From Streptomyces sp. NBC_01750 (GTDB lineage Bacteria; Actinomycetota; Actinomycetes; Streptomycetales; Streptomycetaceae), in assembly GCF_035918095.1 (NCBI RefSeq), contig NZ_CP109137.1:372001-436000 (forward strand): DNA of 64,000 nucleotides, read 5' to 3'. The translations under genes and the position numbers were made by a program. Below the pieces are notes generated by a model. The model was not told the DNA's origin, searched no databases, and saw only the letters and a list, made by a program, of their open reading frames with translations. Positions 1 through 7,618 of the stretch are shown piece by piece. Position 1 is the first letter of the stretch, and each line of letters opens with the position of its first letter.

Positions 1-841
1 GCTTCTGGAGTTGGGTCCACCAGCCGAAGTCCAGCATCGCCCATGCCTGCGGACACAACGGGGCCCGGGTTTTCGGCAGGTAGCCCGCACCGACCAGGGG
101 CCCGTGGAACCTCTTCGGGTCGCTCCCCTCGAGGTAGCAAAGGAAGTTGAAGACTCGTTGCTGGATGACGGGGTGATCGCTCGAGAGCCCCTCCAGCGTC
201 AGTTTGCCCTGCTCGCGGGCGATCTCGTCGAAAAGGATTGCGGCTGCCAGCGACGGATCCGGTCCAACCTCGTTGACGGTGTAGAACGACGCGAAGCCGT
301 CGGCGGCATCCTCCTCAAGGCCGGGGTTCGCAAGCAGAAGCTGACGCTGCAGAGCATGGCCCATCTCGTGGCCGAAGATGAACTGGGTCGACAGCGCGGT
401 CAGGTCGTCGGCGTTGAACTTGGCCTTGGGGAACAGCGCGGGACGCTTGACGGTCTTGACGACGTTGCTGAGGACCCCTTCGATCTGAGTCAGGAACGGC
501 GGGGGCACAAAGATCGTTCCACCGTCGGGCTGGGTGACCGCATCCGTAACCCCCGGTGGGACCTTGTCGGTGACTTTTACGACCAGGTCATGCGGAAGGG
601 CGACCGACTTGTTCACCCAGTCGGCGACCTGCTCGAGCACGCGGGACTTCCGGATCACCGCTACGGCCCGCCGGTCCTCCGGCTTGATCGCCTTGTCCTG
701 GTAGACGACCGTGACTTTGCCGTTCGCGTCAGCCTTGTTGCCATCTCCACTACACGAGGCGACGGCGAAGCTGGCGACGAGCAGCGCCCCCGCGGAAGCA
801 GTCCTCAACATGGCCGAGTACCCACCGCTGCTCAGCACCAT
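1..841 (-). CDS. DUF4344-type zinc metallopeptidase lipoprotein (3' end outside the window)
   Basis: The minus-strand frame is open from position 841 to the left edge, so the C-terminus is missing. The protein starts with a signal sequence ending in a lipobox (VASC), then a charged linker, so it should be a membrane-anchored lipoprotein facing outward. Near the middle lies FGHEMGHAL, an HExxH zinc-binding and catalytic motif, followed by EEDAADGFA. The HExxH plus EEDAAD pair is typical of the DUF4344 putative metallopeptidases. The start at 841 has a purine-rich AAGGAAAAGAG upstream. An alternative ATG at 811 gives a more compact signal peptide and is equally plausible. Substrate is unknown. 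Family call good; exact start uncertain. Confidence 0.8.
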   Translation of the reverse strand, partial: MVLSSGGYSAMLRTASAGALLVASFAVASCSGDGNKADANGKVTVVYQDKAIKPEDRRAVAVIRKSRVLEQVADWVNKSVALPHDLVVKVTDKVPPGVTDAVTQPDGGTIFVPPPFLTQIEGVLSNVVKTVKRPALFPKAKFNADDLTALSTQFIFGHEMGHALQRQLLLANPGLEEDAADGFASFYTVNEVGPDPSLAAAILFDEIAREQGKLTLEGLSSDHPVIQQRVFNFLCYLEGSDPKRFHGPLVGAGYLPKTRAPLCPQAWAMLDFGWWTQLQK

Positions 842-901
842 AGTCAGCTCTTTTCCTTGGTCAAGGCGTTGGGGCGGGCGGTCTCCGGAGCCACTTCCCG
901 A

Positions 902-944
902 TGCCGGAGGCAGGACTCGAACCCGGCACGCGGATTATGATCGA
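902..944 (-). tRNA. Possible tRNA 3'-half fragment (integration-site relic)
   Basis: Read on the minus strand, this stretch resembles the last 40 or so bases of a tRNA: a CAT triplet in an anticodon-loop-like context, a T-arm with GTTCGAGTC and imperfect stem, then CTCCGGC plus a discriminator A. No matching 5' half (a GCCGGAG acceptor strand or D-arm) is found upstream, so it is not a functional tRNA. Such 3' fragments are often left where an integrative element recombined into a tRNA gene. It could also be chance similarity. Confidence 0.35.
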
Positions 945-1172
945 CCGACCATCTGTCCACAATGGACCATCTACAGACGTTTCGTCCCATTGGTTCGACT
1001 TGGTGCGATCTTGCACCAAGGTGACGCGCCCCGAGTCTCCGGGGGCGGCGTTTCGCCCGCCCGAGCAGTGATTCTTCGGTTGTCCGGATCGACGCTCGAA
1101 CCCCGGAACATTCACCTTGAAGGTGCAGCGCGATGGCCGCTCATTCCCCCAATCCGTCCGGGCTGACGGCTT

Positions 1173-1615
1173 CTACGGTGCGGGCGTGTATTGGACGACC
1201 GTGGTCTGGCACGGCCCGTCGGCGAATACCTTCAAGGCCGCCAACTCGGGTGCGTCCGCGGCCGGCTGCCAGCGCAGTTGGGTCGCCACCACTCCCCCAC
1301 ATACCGGCAGTCCGCATCCGCGGCCGGCGGCAGCCACTCCGCCGGATCCTGATCCGCCTTGACCGGTTCGTCCGCGCAGTCACCGCGACCAGCGACGTCG
1401 CCGCCTTTGGTCGTTCGCGTACGCTTCACGCCGGGCCGAGGTCCCGGCGGAGGCGCCGGAGTCCCGGGCTTCGGCCGGCTGCACCATGTCGTCGATGTCG
1501 AGCGCGCCGGGGTCGGTGACTGCCTGCCGTCGTAGTAGTAGGAGAGCCACCCACCGAGGGCGCCCTCCTCGCTGGTGTTCCGCCTTGCCGCCGAGCCGCC
1601 TACGAGGACCGTCAT
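1173..1615 (-). pseudogene. Decayed HNH endonuclease (DUF1524/GmrSD C-terminal type)
   Basis: Pieces of one protein appear in three minus-strand frames. They are GGWLSYYYDG (around 1530-1560), then TDPGALDIDDMVQPAEARDSGAS and REAYAND (around 1400-1510), then KADQDPAEWLPPA with CRYVGEW (around 1290-1350), and finally VVATQLRWQPAAD to a stop at 1173. In order these match the usual secreted HNH family layout of DIDHMVPLAEAWDSGAS, REAYAND, KADQDPAEWLPP and EWVATKLRW. At least two frameshifts are needed to join them, and the catalytic His of DIDHM is Asp here. The gene is therefore dead. Family recognition is from memory. Confidence 0.6.
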
Positions 1616-1710
1616 AGGGCTCGCAAGGCAAGTTGATCCGGTCCGATTCGCTTCTGGTCTCAGGTGATCCGGTACGACTGGCGGGCGGCGGTCATCGCAC
1701 ACAACGTGGA

Positions 1711-2382
1711 TCAGCACACGAGGGAACGCGCGACGCGGAAGCCCACGTCGTCGACGTGGAAGGTCGGGTGGCTGCGGCGCCGCGCGGATGCCCGGCAGCT
1801 CCAGTGCTCGTCGAACCAGCCTCCGCCGCGTAGCACTCTGTAGGCGCCGTAAGCCTCGGCGTCGTAGATGTCCCAGCACCAGTCCCAGACGTTTCCGAGC
1901 ATGTCGTAAAGGCCCCACGGATTGGGCTGCTTGCCGCCCACGTCGTGGATCTGCTCGTGGGAGTTGCCGCGGTACCAAGCAATCTCGTCGAGCGGCCCGT
2001 AGTGCGGTCCGGTCGTACCGGCACGGCAGGCGTGCTCCCACTCGGCTTCGGTCGGCAGCCGGTACCCGTCGGCGGACGCATCCCACTCGATGCCTTCGGC
2101 GTCGGCATGGAGGTGGTAGGCGGGTGCGAACCCGTCGCGTTGGGACAGGGCATTGCAGAATCGGACCGCGTCCCACCAGGAAACGCTCTCAACGGGCATT
2201 GGGTCCCCCTGAGCGGTGCTCGGCCGCAGGCCGGTGACCTGTGCGTACAGTGCCTGGGTGACTGGGAACGCCGCGAGTTCGTAGGGCGCAAGCTCGACCG
2301 ACCAGCTGCGCTGTGTCCGCCGGTCCGACAGCGTTACCTGCCCCGGAGGGATGGCGATCATCTTTCCTGCGCTCGTATCCAT
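1711..2382 (-). CDS. SUMF1/formylglycine-generating-enzyme-like domain protein
   Basis: A 223-residue protein spanning almost exactly one SUMF1 (FGE-sulfatase) domain: an N-terminal MIAIPPG strand, ESVSWWDAVRFCNALSQRDG, YRLPTEAEWEHACRAGT, GLYDMLGNVWDWCWD, YRVLRGGGWFDE and a final GFRVARS. These are signature blocks of the fold, which modifies sulfatase cysteines in FGE but has other roles in standalone bacterial copies. No sulfatase gene is nearby, so the substrate is unknown. The start at 2382 (MDTSAGKM) gives the full first strand; an internal ATG at 2361 follows AGGAAAG and is an alternative. A TnsA-like remnant lies divergently upstream. Confidence 0.85.
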   Translation of the reverse strand: MDTSAGKMIAIPPGQVTLSDRRTQRSWSVELAPYELAAFPVTQALYAQVTGLRPSTAQGDPMPVESVSWWDAVRFCNALSQRDGFAPAYHLHADAEGIEWDASADGYRLPTEAEWEHACRAGTTGPHYGPLDEIAWYRGNSHEQIHDVGGKQPNPWGLYDMLGNVWDWCWDIYDAEAYGAYRVLRGGGWFDEHWSCRASARRRSHPTFHVDDVGFRVARSLVC

Positions 2383-2419
2383 GCGTAGATGATCGTACCG
2401 GCACCTGTTCTGGACGACC

Positions 2420-2870
2420 GCGCCGCCGACCTTCCACTGCGAAGTGAGGGGTCGCTCGATGCACTTCGCGCGGCTTTCCGACGAGACCGGCGTGGTCGTC
2501 GATGTCGCCCCGAGCGCCTTGTCGACGAGGAGGCCACCGAGGTCTTCCCGTCCACCGCGCGGATCTGTGAGTCGGTGGGATGGCAGTTCCGGCTGGTCGG
2601 GGACGTGAGCGAGACCTTCCGGGCGAATCTGCGCCGGCTGGCCCGCTACCGTCGTCCGCGCTGCTGCGGGGGTGCGGTGGCGGACCGGCTGCGGGAAGTG
2701 TTCGGCGAACCGCAGTTGCTTTTCGCCGGGGCCGAACGAGTCGGAGACCGGTTGATGGTGCCGCCGATGCTCTACCACCTGCTCTGGCAGCACGAACTGA
2801 CGGCGGATCTGGTCTCGGCCCCGCTGGGCTCCGGGACCGTTGTCTGCCTGCCGGGACGGGGCGGCCGTGA
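2420..2870 (+). pseudogene. TnsA-like heteromeric transposase endonuclease remnant
   Basis: Residues in two frames reconstruct the C-terminal two thirds of the actinobacterial TnsA-like transposon endonuclease. One frame gives MHFARLSDETGVVVDV; after a one-base loss near 2503 the next frame gives RPERLVDEEATEVFPSTARICESVGWQFRLVG, then NLRRLARYRRPRC, AVGD-like AERVGD and LYHLLWQHELTADL. The VVVDV strand and the CESVGWQ block belong to the nuclease core, whose partner would be a TnsB-type transposase; none is present. The N-terminus is missing and a further shift near 2850 would restore a stop at 2870. No activity expected. Confidence 0.6.
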
Positions 2871-2954
2871 GGCAGTACGCGGTTCAGCTGGGCGAGGAAC
2901 GTCTGCGCGCCCATGGCCGCCATGGCGGGCAAGGATCTGATGACGGACGGTGCT

Positions 2955-3671
2955 TCAGGTCAGTTCGACGGTGTCCCCGAGTCGTACACGTCCCGGCTGT
3001 GCGACCGTGGCCAGGACGTCCAGCCGCATGTCGTGTGCCTGTGCAATGACTCGCAGGATGAGCGGGGAGTGCGGCAGGTCCTGCTGGGCCTCGTTGGTCA
3101 TCACACATCGCTCGCTGGAGCGCTCGAATCGTATGCACAGGGCGCCGCCGATCCGGGCTGTGCTGCCGAACCACTCGTCCTCCACGAACGGAGGTGTGCC
3201 CGGCTGCGTCCGCACCAGCAGGTTCGGCCGAAACCGGCGCTCGTCGACCGGCACGCCGGGAACGGCCGCGCGGACCCAGTCGAGGGTGGCAGTGGTCAGG
3301 ACGCTGAGAGGGAGCTGGTCGAAGTGCGAGATCACGCCCTCGCGGGCCACCTCGACATCGTTTCGGTCAAGGTAGTGCCGCACATACGAGGTCGGGTCCA
3401 GTACCGGCTCGCCGCCCGGGTCCAACAGCTCGGGCACCTCTGTGGTCGCTCCCCCGGGGTATCGGGACTGCAGCTGCAACAGTCCCGGCATGCGCCGGAA
3501 CCGGCGTGTGTTCTTGCCCGAGCCGAACTTGCCCTCGGCGTCCCGGACTGCATAGAGCCGGTCGCCGACGAGGCCCCGGGCATCCACGGCGGCCTCGTCC
3601 AACAGCTCACCGCCGGTGGACTTGATGGGGTACCGCCAGATCCGCTCGATCGTGCCGAGCACCGTGCCCAT
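2955..3671 (-). CDS. MOSC domain protein with MOSC N-terminal beta-barrel
   Basis: A 238-residue soluble protein. The first part (GTIERIWRYPIKSTGGELLDEAAVDARGLVGDRLYAVRD) is the MOSC N-terminal beta-barrel pattern. The C-terminal half (DERRFRPNLLVRT, RIGGALCIRFERSSERCVMTNEAQQDLP, RLGDTVEL) is the MOSC fold, with the conserved Cys of the RCVM motif that ligands molybdenum cofactor sulfur chemistry in the family (MOCO sulfurase C-terminal and mARC-like proteins). It probably acts in molybdenum cofactor or N-hydroxylated substrate reduction; the partner reductase is not nearby. Full length for the compact form. Confidence 0.9.
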   Translation of the reverse strand: MGTVLGTIERIWRYPIKSTGGELLDEAAVDARGLVGDRLYAVRDAEGKFGSGKNTRRFRRMPGLLQLQSRYPGGATTEVPELLDPGGEPVLDPTSYVRHYLDRNDVEVAREGVISHFDQLPLSVLTTATLDWVRAAVPGVPVDERRFRPNLLVRTQPGTPPFVEDEWFGSTARIGGALCIRFERSSERCVMTNEAQQDLPHSPLILRVIAQAHDMRLDVLATVAQPGRVRLGDTVELT

Positions 3672-3696
3672 GCCAGTCCCTCCCGCGAGTTGATTG

Positions 3697-3930
3697 TCAG
3701 TTGGCTTCCGCGGCTACCCGCGCCCCGAATCCGATGAGCACCACACCCGTCACGCGGTCCAGCAGACGCCGGACGCGCGGCCGTTCGAAGACCGTGACTC
3801 CGGCAACAGTGCGCAGGGCGTCCGCCCTGCCGGAGGCGATCGCGCGCTTGGTGACCACGGCCATGTCCGGCCCGGGTACCACGGTCAACAGGGCGAGCAC
3901 TCCGGCCGCCATGGCTGTCTGCGTCCACAT
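3697..3930 (-). pseudogene. LysE-family translocator with internal deletion
   Basis: The N-terminus MWTQTAMAAGVLALLTVVPGPDMAVVTKRAIASGRADALRTVAGV matches the first membrane segment and PGPDM motif of LysE/RhtB amino-acid exporters. It joins directly to RRLLDRVTGVVLIGFGARVAAE, which matches the last helix. Family members have about 205 residues and six membrane segments, while this has 77 codons, so roughly the central 120 residues were lost in frame. It cannot be a working exporter. Confidence 0.75.
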
Positions 3931-4074
3931 GCGGCCAGTCTGCTTCGAAACGATCACACCTGGGATGTGACAACGGTCACGGTCCAACACACCCTCTGCT
4001 TCGGGTACTTCAGGCTGAGAACGCACCTGCGAAGGGATAGGCCTGGCGCCCCTCAAAGGAGCGCGGTCCTCCAT

Positions 4075-4554
4075 TTTCTGGTGTCAGGCCGAGGGTTCCT
4101 GTAGCGCCGGTCGCCGGTGAGAACCTGGGCACCGGCGGACCGGTCGGCAACACGGCATGGCAGACAGGCTGCGACAGCGCGCCACCGCACTGGAGTTCAT
4201 CGAACCCGAACGCAGCGACGGCGACCGCCGCCATTGTCCGCCTCTACGGCTGGGACCGATGGTCCGACATCGCTGCGCACTACGCGGGCGGACCCCGACG
4301 ATGCCCTCGACCTCTAGGGCACCCGTCTGTGCTGCCAGGCGGTCAAGCACATCGCGTGGACGTGAGGAAGAAGGCGGGGAAGTTCACCCTGCGCAGGCAC
4401 GTGTGCCCGGAACGCGGGCGGCCGGCTCTCAACGCTGCCTCCCGCCCGGAGTCTGCCGCGGGGCAGGCGGGTGATCGTCCGTCAAGCTCCGTTGTCAGTG
4501 CCTCCCCATAGTGTGGAGACATCACTCGGGGAGCCTCGGAGAAGGAGCAGAAAC
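4075..4554. other. Gene-poor stretch before the VWA gene
   Basis: No reading frame here shows a recognisable domain or a convincing start with ribosome binding site. A short plus-strand run reading AAIVRLYGWDRWSDIAAHYAGG (about 4210-4280) is protein-like but stops soon after and was not identified. The last 20 bases contain the AGAAGGAG ribosome binding site of the next gene. Confidence 0.5.
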
Positions 4555-5613
4555 GTGTCCGCCAACAAGATCCAGCACAAGGTGAATCACGTCGCGCTGG
4601 TAGTGGACTGTTCGGGTTCCATGCATCAGCACCAGAGTCAACTCGTCCGCGTCGTCGACGAGTTCGTGGCGGGCTTGAAGGCCGAGTCGGACAGCCTCGG
4701 TCATGAGACCCGGATCAGCCTCTACTCCTTCGACCACAAGGTGGAGAACCTGGTCTGGGACATGGACGTGAAGCATCTGCCGTCCATGCGGGGTCTGTAC
4801 AAGGTCAACAATGGCGCTACGGCCCTCATCGAAGCCTCTCTGAAGTCCCTGGACGACCTGGGCCACATCTGGGAGGCGTACGGCGAGCACAGCTTCCTCC
4901 AGATCGTGGTGACGGACGGCGAGGAGAACGCCTCCGGCGGCGACAGACGGCACGACGGCGACATGGCCATCCTCGGCCCCTGGCTCGACAAGATCGCGGC
5001 GAAGATGGGTGCGCTTCCGGGCCACTGGACTTCCGCGATCCTCGTTCCGAACTCCCTGGCGAAGCGAACCGCCCAGAACTACGGCTTCCCGGCCGGAAAC
5101 ATCGCCATCTGGGATGCGGATTCCCAGGAGGGTGTCGAGGAGGCGATCGGTACCGTGCGCGCCGCCGCCACCAGCTTCCTCCGTGGCCGCGAGCAGGGCG
5201 TGCGCGGCACGAAGAATCTGTTCGCGGTCGGCCAGGACATATCGGTCGACGACGTGCGGGCGAACCTCGAACCGGTCCCGGCCGACAGGTATCGACTCCT
5301 GAAGGTCGACACGGAGGTCGAGATTCGATCCTTCGTTGATTCGCATCCGGGCGTGACGTACGAACGCGGGTCGTGTTACTACCAGCTGGGCACCCGGGTT
5401 CAGGTTCAGCCCGACAAGGAAGTCATCGTGGTCGAGAAGGACACTGACCGCGCATACACGGGCGACGCGGCACGCAGTCTCCTGTTCGGCACTGGCATCA
5501 ATGGCACCGTCTCCGTGAAGGCGGGACGTAACCCCAAGTTGGAGGTATACGTGCAGAGTCGTTCGGTGAACAGAAAGCTCAAGCCGAAGACGCGTCTGCT
5601 CATCATGCTCTGA
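4555..5613 (+). CDS. VWA (von Willebrand factor A) domain protein
   Basis: A 352-residue cytoplasmic-looking protein with no signal peptide. The VWA fold fills roughly residues 10-230. DCSGSM gives the DxSxS metal-binding motif, GATALIEA supplies the MIDAS threonine, and VVTDGEEN the MIDAS aspartate, so the metal site appears complete. The last 120 residues form a second, unidentified beta-rich region. The GTG start at 4555 is chosen because AGAAGGAG lies 7-15 bases upstream and the frame before it has no family-like sequence. VWA proteins often pair with AAA ATPases or tellurite-resistance proteins, but none is adjacent. Its job is unknown. Confidence 0.85.
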   Translation: MSANKIQHKVNHVALVVDCSGSMHQHQSQLVRVVDEFVAGLKAESDSLGHETRISLYSFDHKVENLVWDMDVKHLPSMRGLYKVNNGATALIEASLKSLDDLGHIWEAYGEHSFLQIVVTDGEENASGGDRRHDGDMAILGPWLDKIAAKMGALPGHWTSAILVPNSLAKRTAQNYGFPAGNIAIWDADSQEGVEEAIGTVRAAATSFLRGREQGVRGTKNLFAVGQDISVDDVRANLEPVPADRYRLLKVDTEVEIRSFVDSHPGVTYERGSCYYQLGTRVQVQPDKEVIVVEKDTDRAYTGDAARSLLFGTGINGTVSVKAGRNPKLEVYVQSRSVNRKLKPKTRLLIML

Positions 5614-6032
5614 AATTCACGAGAAGGGCGTACAGCAGGTGGCCCAGGACCAGTTGCGAAGGGTCGGCCAGTCGTGGACCTCACCCGATGTCGGTTCCGC
5701 GAGCACGGTCGCGGACGGACTGACCCCCTCCTGGCGGAGATCAAGGCAATCGCCGCGATCACCACGACCAGCTTCGCCGCTCCGATCGCCCACCAGCGTT
5801 GGTCCGCTGACCTGCAATCACTCCGTTTTATTGAGACAGAAGGCCAGTCGCCTACCTTCGTTGAGACGCCGACTGGGTTGGATGGCAACGGACAGCTGCC
5901 CATTGTGTCCACCGAGCTCGCAGAGGTGGCTTTGTTCACGGGTCGTGGTCTGGCTCAACTTCTGTGATGCACGCACTCTCACTGACAAGTACGGGGCAGC
6001 AGATGAACCGCCCCGTTGCGGCAAGTCGATGG
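5614..6032. other. Intergenic stretch with an IS-end-like repeat
   Basis: No convincing gene. A plus-strand frame from 5674 (97 codons) lacks a ribosome binding site and matches nothing I know. Positions about 5949-5973 (TCTGGCTCAACTTCTGTGAT and flanks) recur almost unchanged at about 30889-30913, where they form one arm of a perfect hairpin. Confidence 0.4.
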
Positions 6033-6629
6033 TCAGTCCTGGGGCTCTTCCACTGGTCCTTTGCTCAGGAGTTGCTTCGCGGCCTCGATCGCTCTCCTGT
6101 TGAGTTCCTCGACGGAGACGCCCCAGCTCTCCTCCCAGCCGTCCAGGTTGTGCGCGCAGTGGACCAGTGCCTCCAGGTCTTCGGGATAGTCGAGGTCATA
6201 GGCGGTGTCTGCCCAGATGAGATGCGCTCCGGTGGCGGGGTTGAGGGACCCATCGGCGATCTGTTCGGCAATACAGTAGGCCATGGCCCACTTCGCGGCC
6301 CGGGGGTTATCCGGCGGGTTAAAGAGCAGTCCCAGTTCGTCCAGGACCTGGTCGAAGAGCTCAGGCGCTTCGGGCTCCTCACTCCGCAGGAGACCGGCGA
6401 GCGTGGAGCGTGAGGGACTGTGGACGCAGGTGACCAGTGCGTCCAGCCCCGCCTGGATGAGTCTGTCAGAACCGATGTGTCTGCCGAATGCCCTCTCGCG
6501 CGCAAGGTGGCTGAGTAGGTTGAGGGCGTCGTCCCGGGGGCATCTCGGGCTTCTTCGTCGGTAGCGGGGGGAACGAACTCTCGCACGGCCGTCGACGCTG
6601 TCGCCATCGAGTTCACCTGAACCTGCCAT
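6033..6629 (-). CDS. Hypothetical protein, possibly frameshifted near its N-terminus
   Basis: From about residue 35 the sequence looks like a real soluble protein (LLSHLARERAFGRHIGSDRLIQAGLDALVTCVHSPS, AKWAMAYCIAEQIADGSLNPATGAHLIWADTAYDLDYPEDLEALVHCAHNLDGWEES). The first 35 residues in this frame are Arg/Pro/Ser-rich like a shadow frame. The alternative frame from an ATG at 6607 reads MATASTAVREFVPPATDEEARDAPG and would join the body if one G were added in the CCCGGG run near 6540. So the gene either starts at 6629 as given or carries a one-base deletion. An ISL3 transposase fragment ends 5 bases upstream. Function unknown. Confidence 0.6.
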   Translation of the reverse strand: MAGSGELDGDSVDGRARVRSPRYRRRSPRCPRDDALNLLSHLARERAFGRHIGSDRLIQAGLDALVTCVHSPSRSTLAGLLRSEEPEAPELFDQVLDELGLLFNPPDNPRAAKWAMAYCIAEQIADGSLNPATGAHLIWADTAYDLDYPEDLEALVHCAHNLDGWEESWGVSVEELNRRAIEAAKQLLSKGPVEEPQD

Positions 6630-6634
6630 GACTA

Positions 6635-6842
6635 TCAGGACATGAGGACGCGCTTCCGGAGGAGTGGGAAGCCGGCGCGGCCGAACATCTGACGCTTGAG
6701 CATTTTGATGCGGTTGACGTGTTCTTCGACGACGCCGGAGCTCCAGGGCAGGGTTGGGTCGGCGGTGACGGCGTCGCGGTCGCGGTCGATGCCCGCGGCG
6801 AGGGTGGGCAGGTCGTCCTGGCGGACGGCGTGGAGCCACTGT
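6635..6842 (-). mobile_element. ISL3-family transposase, C-terminal fragment
   Basis: The minus strand reads QWLHAVRQDDLPTLAAGIDRDRDAVTADPTLPWSSGVVEEHVNRIKMLKRQMFGRAGFPLLRKRVLMS and a stop at 6635. The GVVE(G/E)HVNRIKMLKRQMFGRAGF block is the signature end of ISL3-family DDE transposases. Everything upstream of about 6842 is unrelated, so the element is truncated and cannot move by itself. Confidence 0.85.
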
Positions 6843-6972
6843 GCTGGAAACGGTCGGTGTCACTCTTCCCTCCACATTGGTGGATTTCGAAAGGATGAGG
6901 AGTGAACAGCGCGGTTCCCCTGGCAGGATGTGCCCGGGGCCAAGATGATCACGGGTGGGTAAGGTCTCCGTC

Positions 6973-7452
6973 ATGAGTGATGACTGGCGGATGGACCGGA
7001 TCGGAAGCGCATTGCGAGGAGAGAATCCCGCCGTTCTCAGGCGTCTCGAAGCGGGTTTCGCGGTGCTCGGGGACGTCCAGTTCTTGCCCGGCTATTCAGT
7101 GCTCTTGGCGGATGACGCGACTGTGCAGCGGCTGTCGGACCTGCCGAGGGCGAGGCGGTTGGCCTTCTTGTCCGACATGGATCAGTTGGGGGAAGCAGTC
7201 GAGCGCGCGTGCGCGCGACTGGATCCGGCTTTCCGTAGGGTGAACCTGGAGATTCTTGGCAATACCGATGGATTTCTCCATGCGCACGTGTGGCCGCGGT
7301 TTGAGTGGGAGCCGGCGGAACTCGTGAGTATGCCGGTGTGGCTGTATCCGCGCGAGAGGTGGAGCGACGAGCAGTTCGGGCTGAGTTCGCAGCACGATGT
7401 GCTGCGGGAGGCGATCGGCGAGGAGCTGGACCAATTGCAGTCCGCGCACTGA
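6973..7452 (+). CDS. HIT-family protein (diadenosine-polyphosphate-hydrolase-like)
   Basis: A 159-residue soluble protein. The block LGNTDGFLHAHVWPRFEWEP holds the HAHVW form of the histidine-triad nucleotide-binding and catalytic motif (HxHxx). Family members hydrolyse dinucleoside polyphosphates or nucleotide conjugates. The C-terminus is rich in acidic residues. The ATG at 6973 is preferred over a GTG at 6955 because the homologous part begins with the following DDWRMDRIG. It stands alone between an IS fragment and the carbon-metabolism block. Confidence 0.8.
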   Translation: MSDDWRMDRIGSALRGENPAVLRRLEAGFAVLGDVQFLPGYSVLLADDATVQRLSDLPRARRLAFLSDMDQLGEAVERACARLDPAFRRVNLEILGNTDGFLHAHVWPRFEWEPAELVSMPVWLYPRERWSDEQFGLSSQHDVLREAIGEELDQLQSAH

Positions 7453-7618
7453 CGGTGCGGGACCGCCGACCGAAGGCCGGCGGTCCCGGTGATCGGTGAC
7501 GGTCAGTAGGCGGTCATGGAGTCCTTCGCAGTGGCGTGATGCCGTGGACGCAGTTGGTGAGGGAGGGTCGGGTGGCTTCCTGACGCCGGGCTGCACCGCC
7601 GGACGGCGGGCTGACAGG

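Noticed and set aside
2189..2932. Long minus-strand frame overlapping the TnsA-like relic
   Set aside because: Arg/Pro-rich with no family match; the plus-strand homology to TnsA-like endonucleases is the better explanation.
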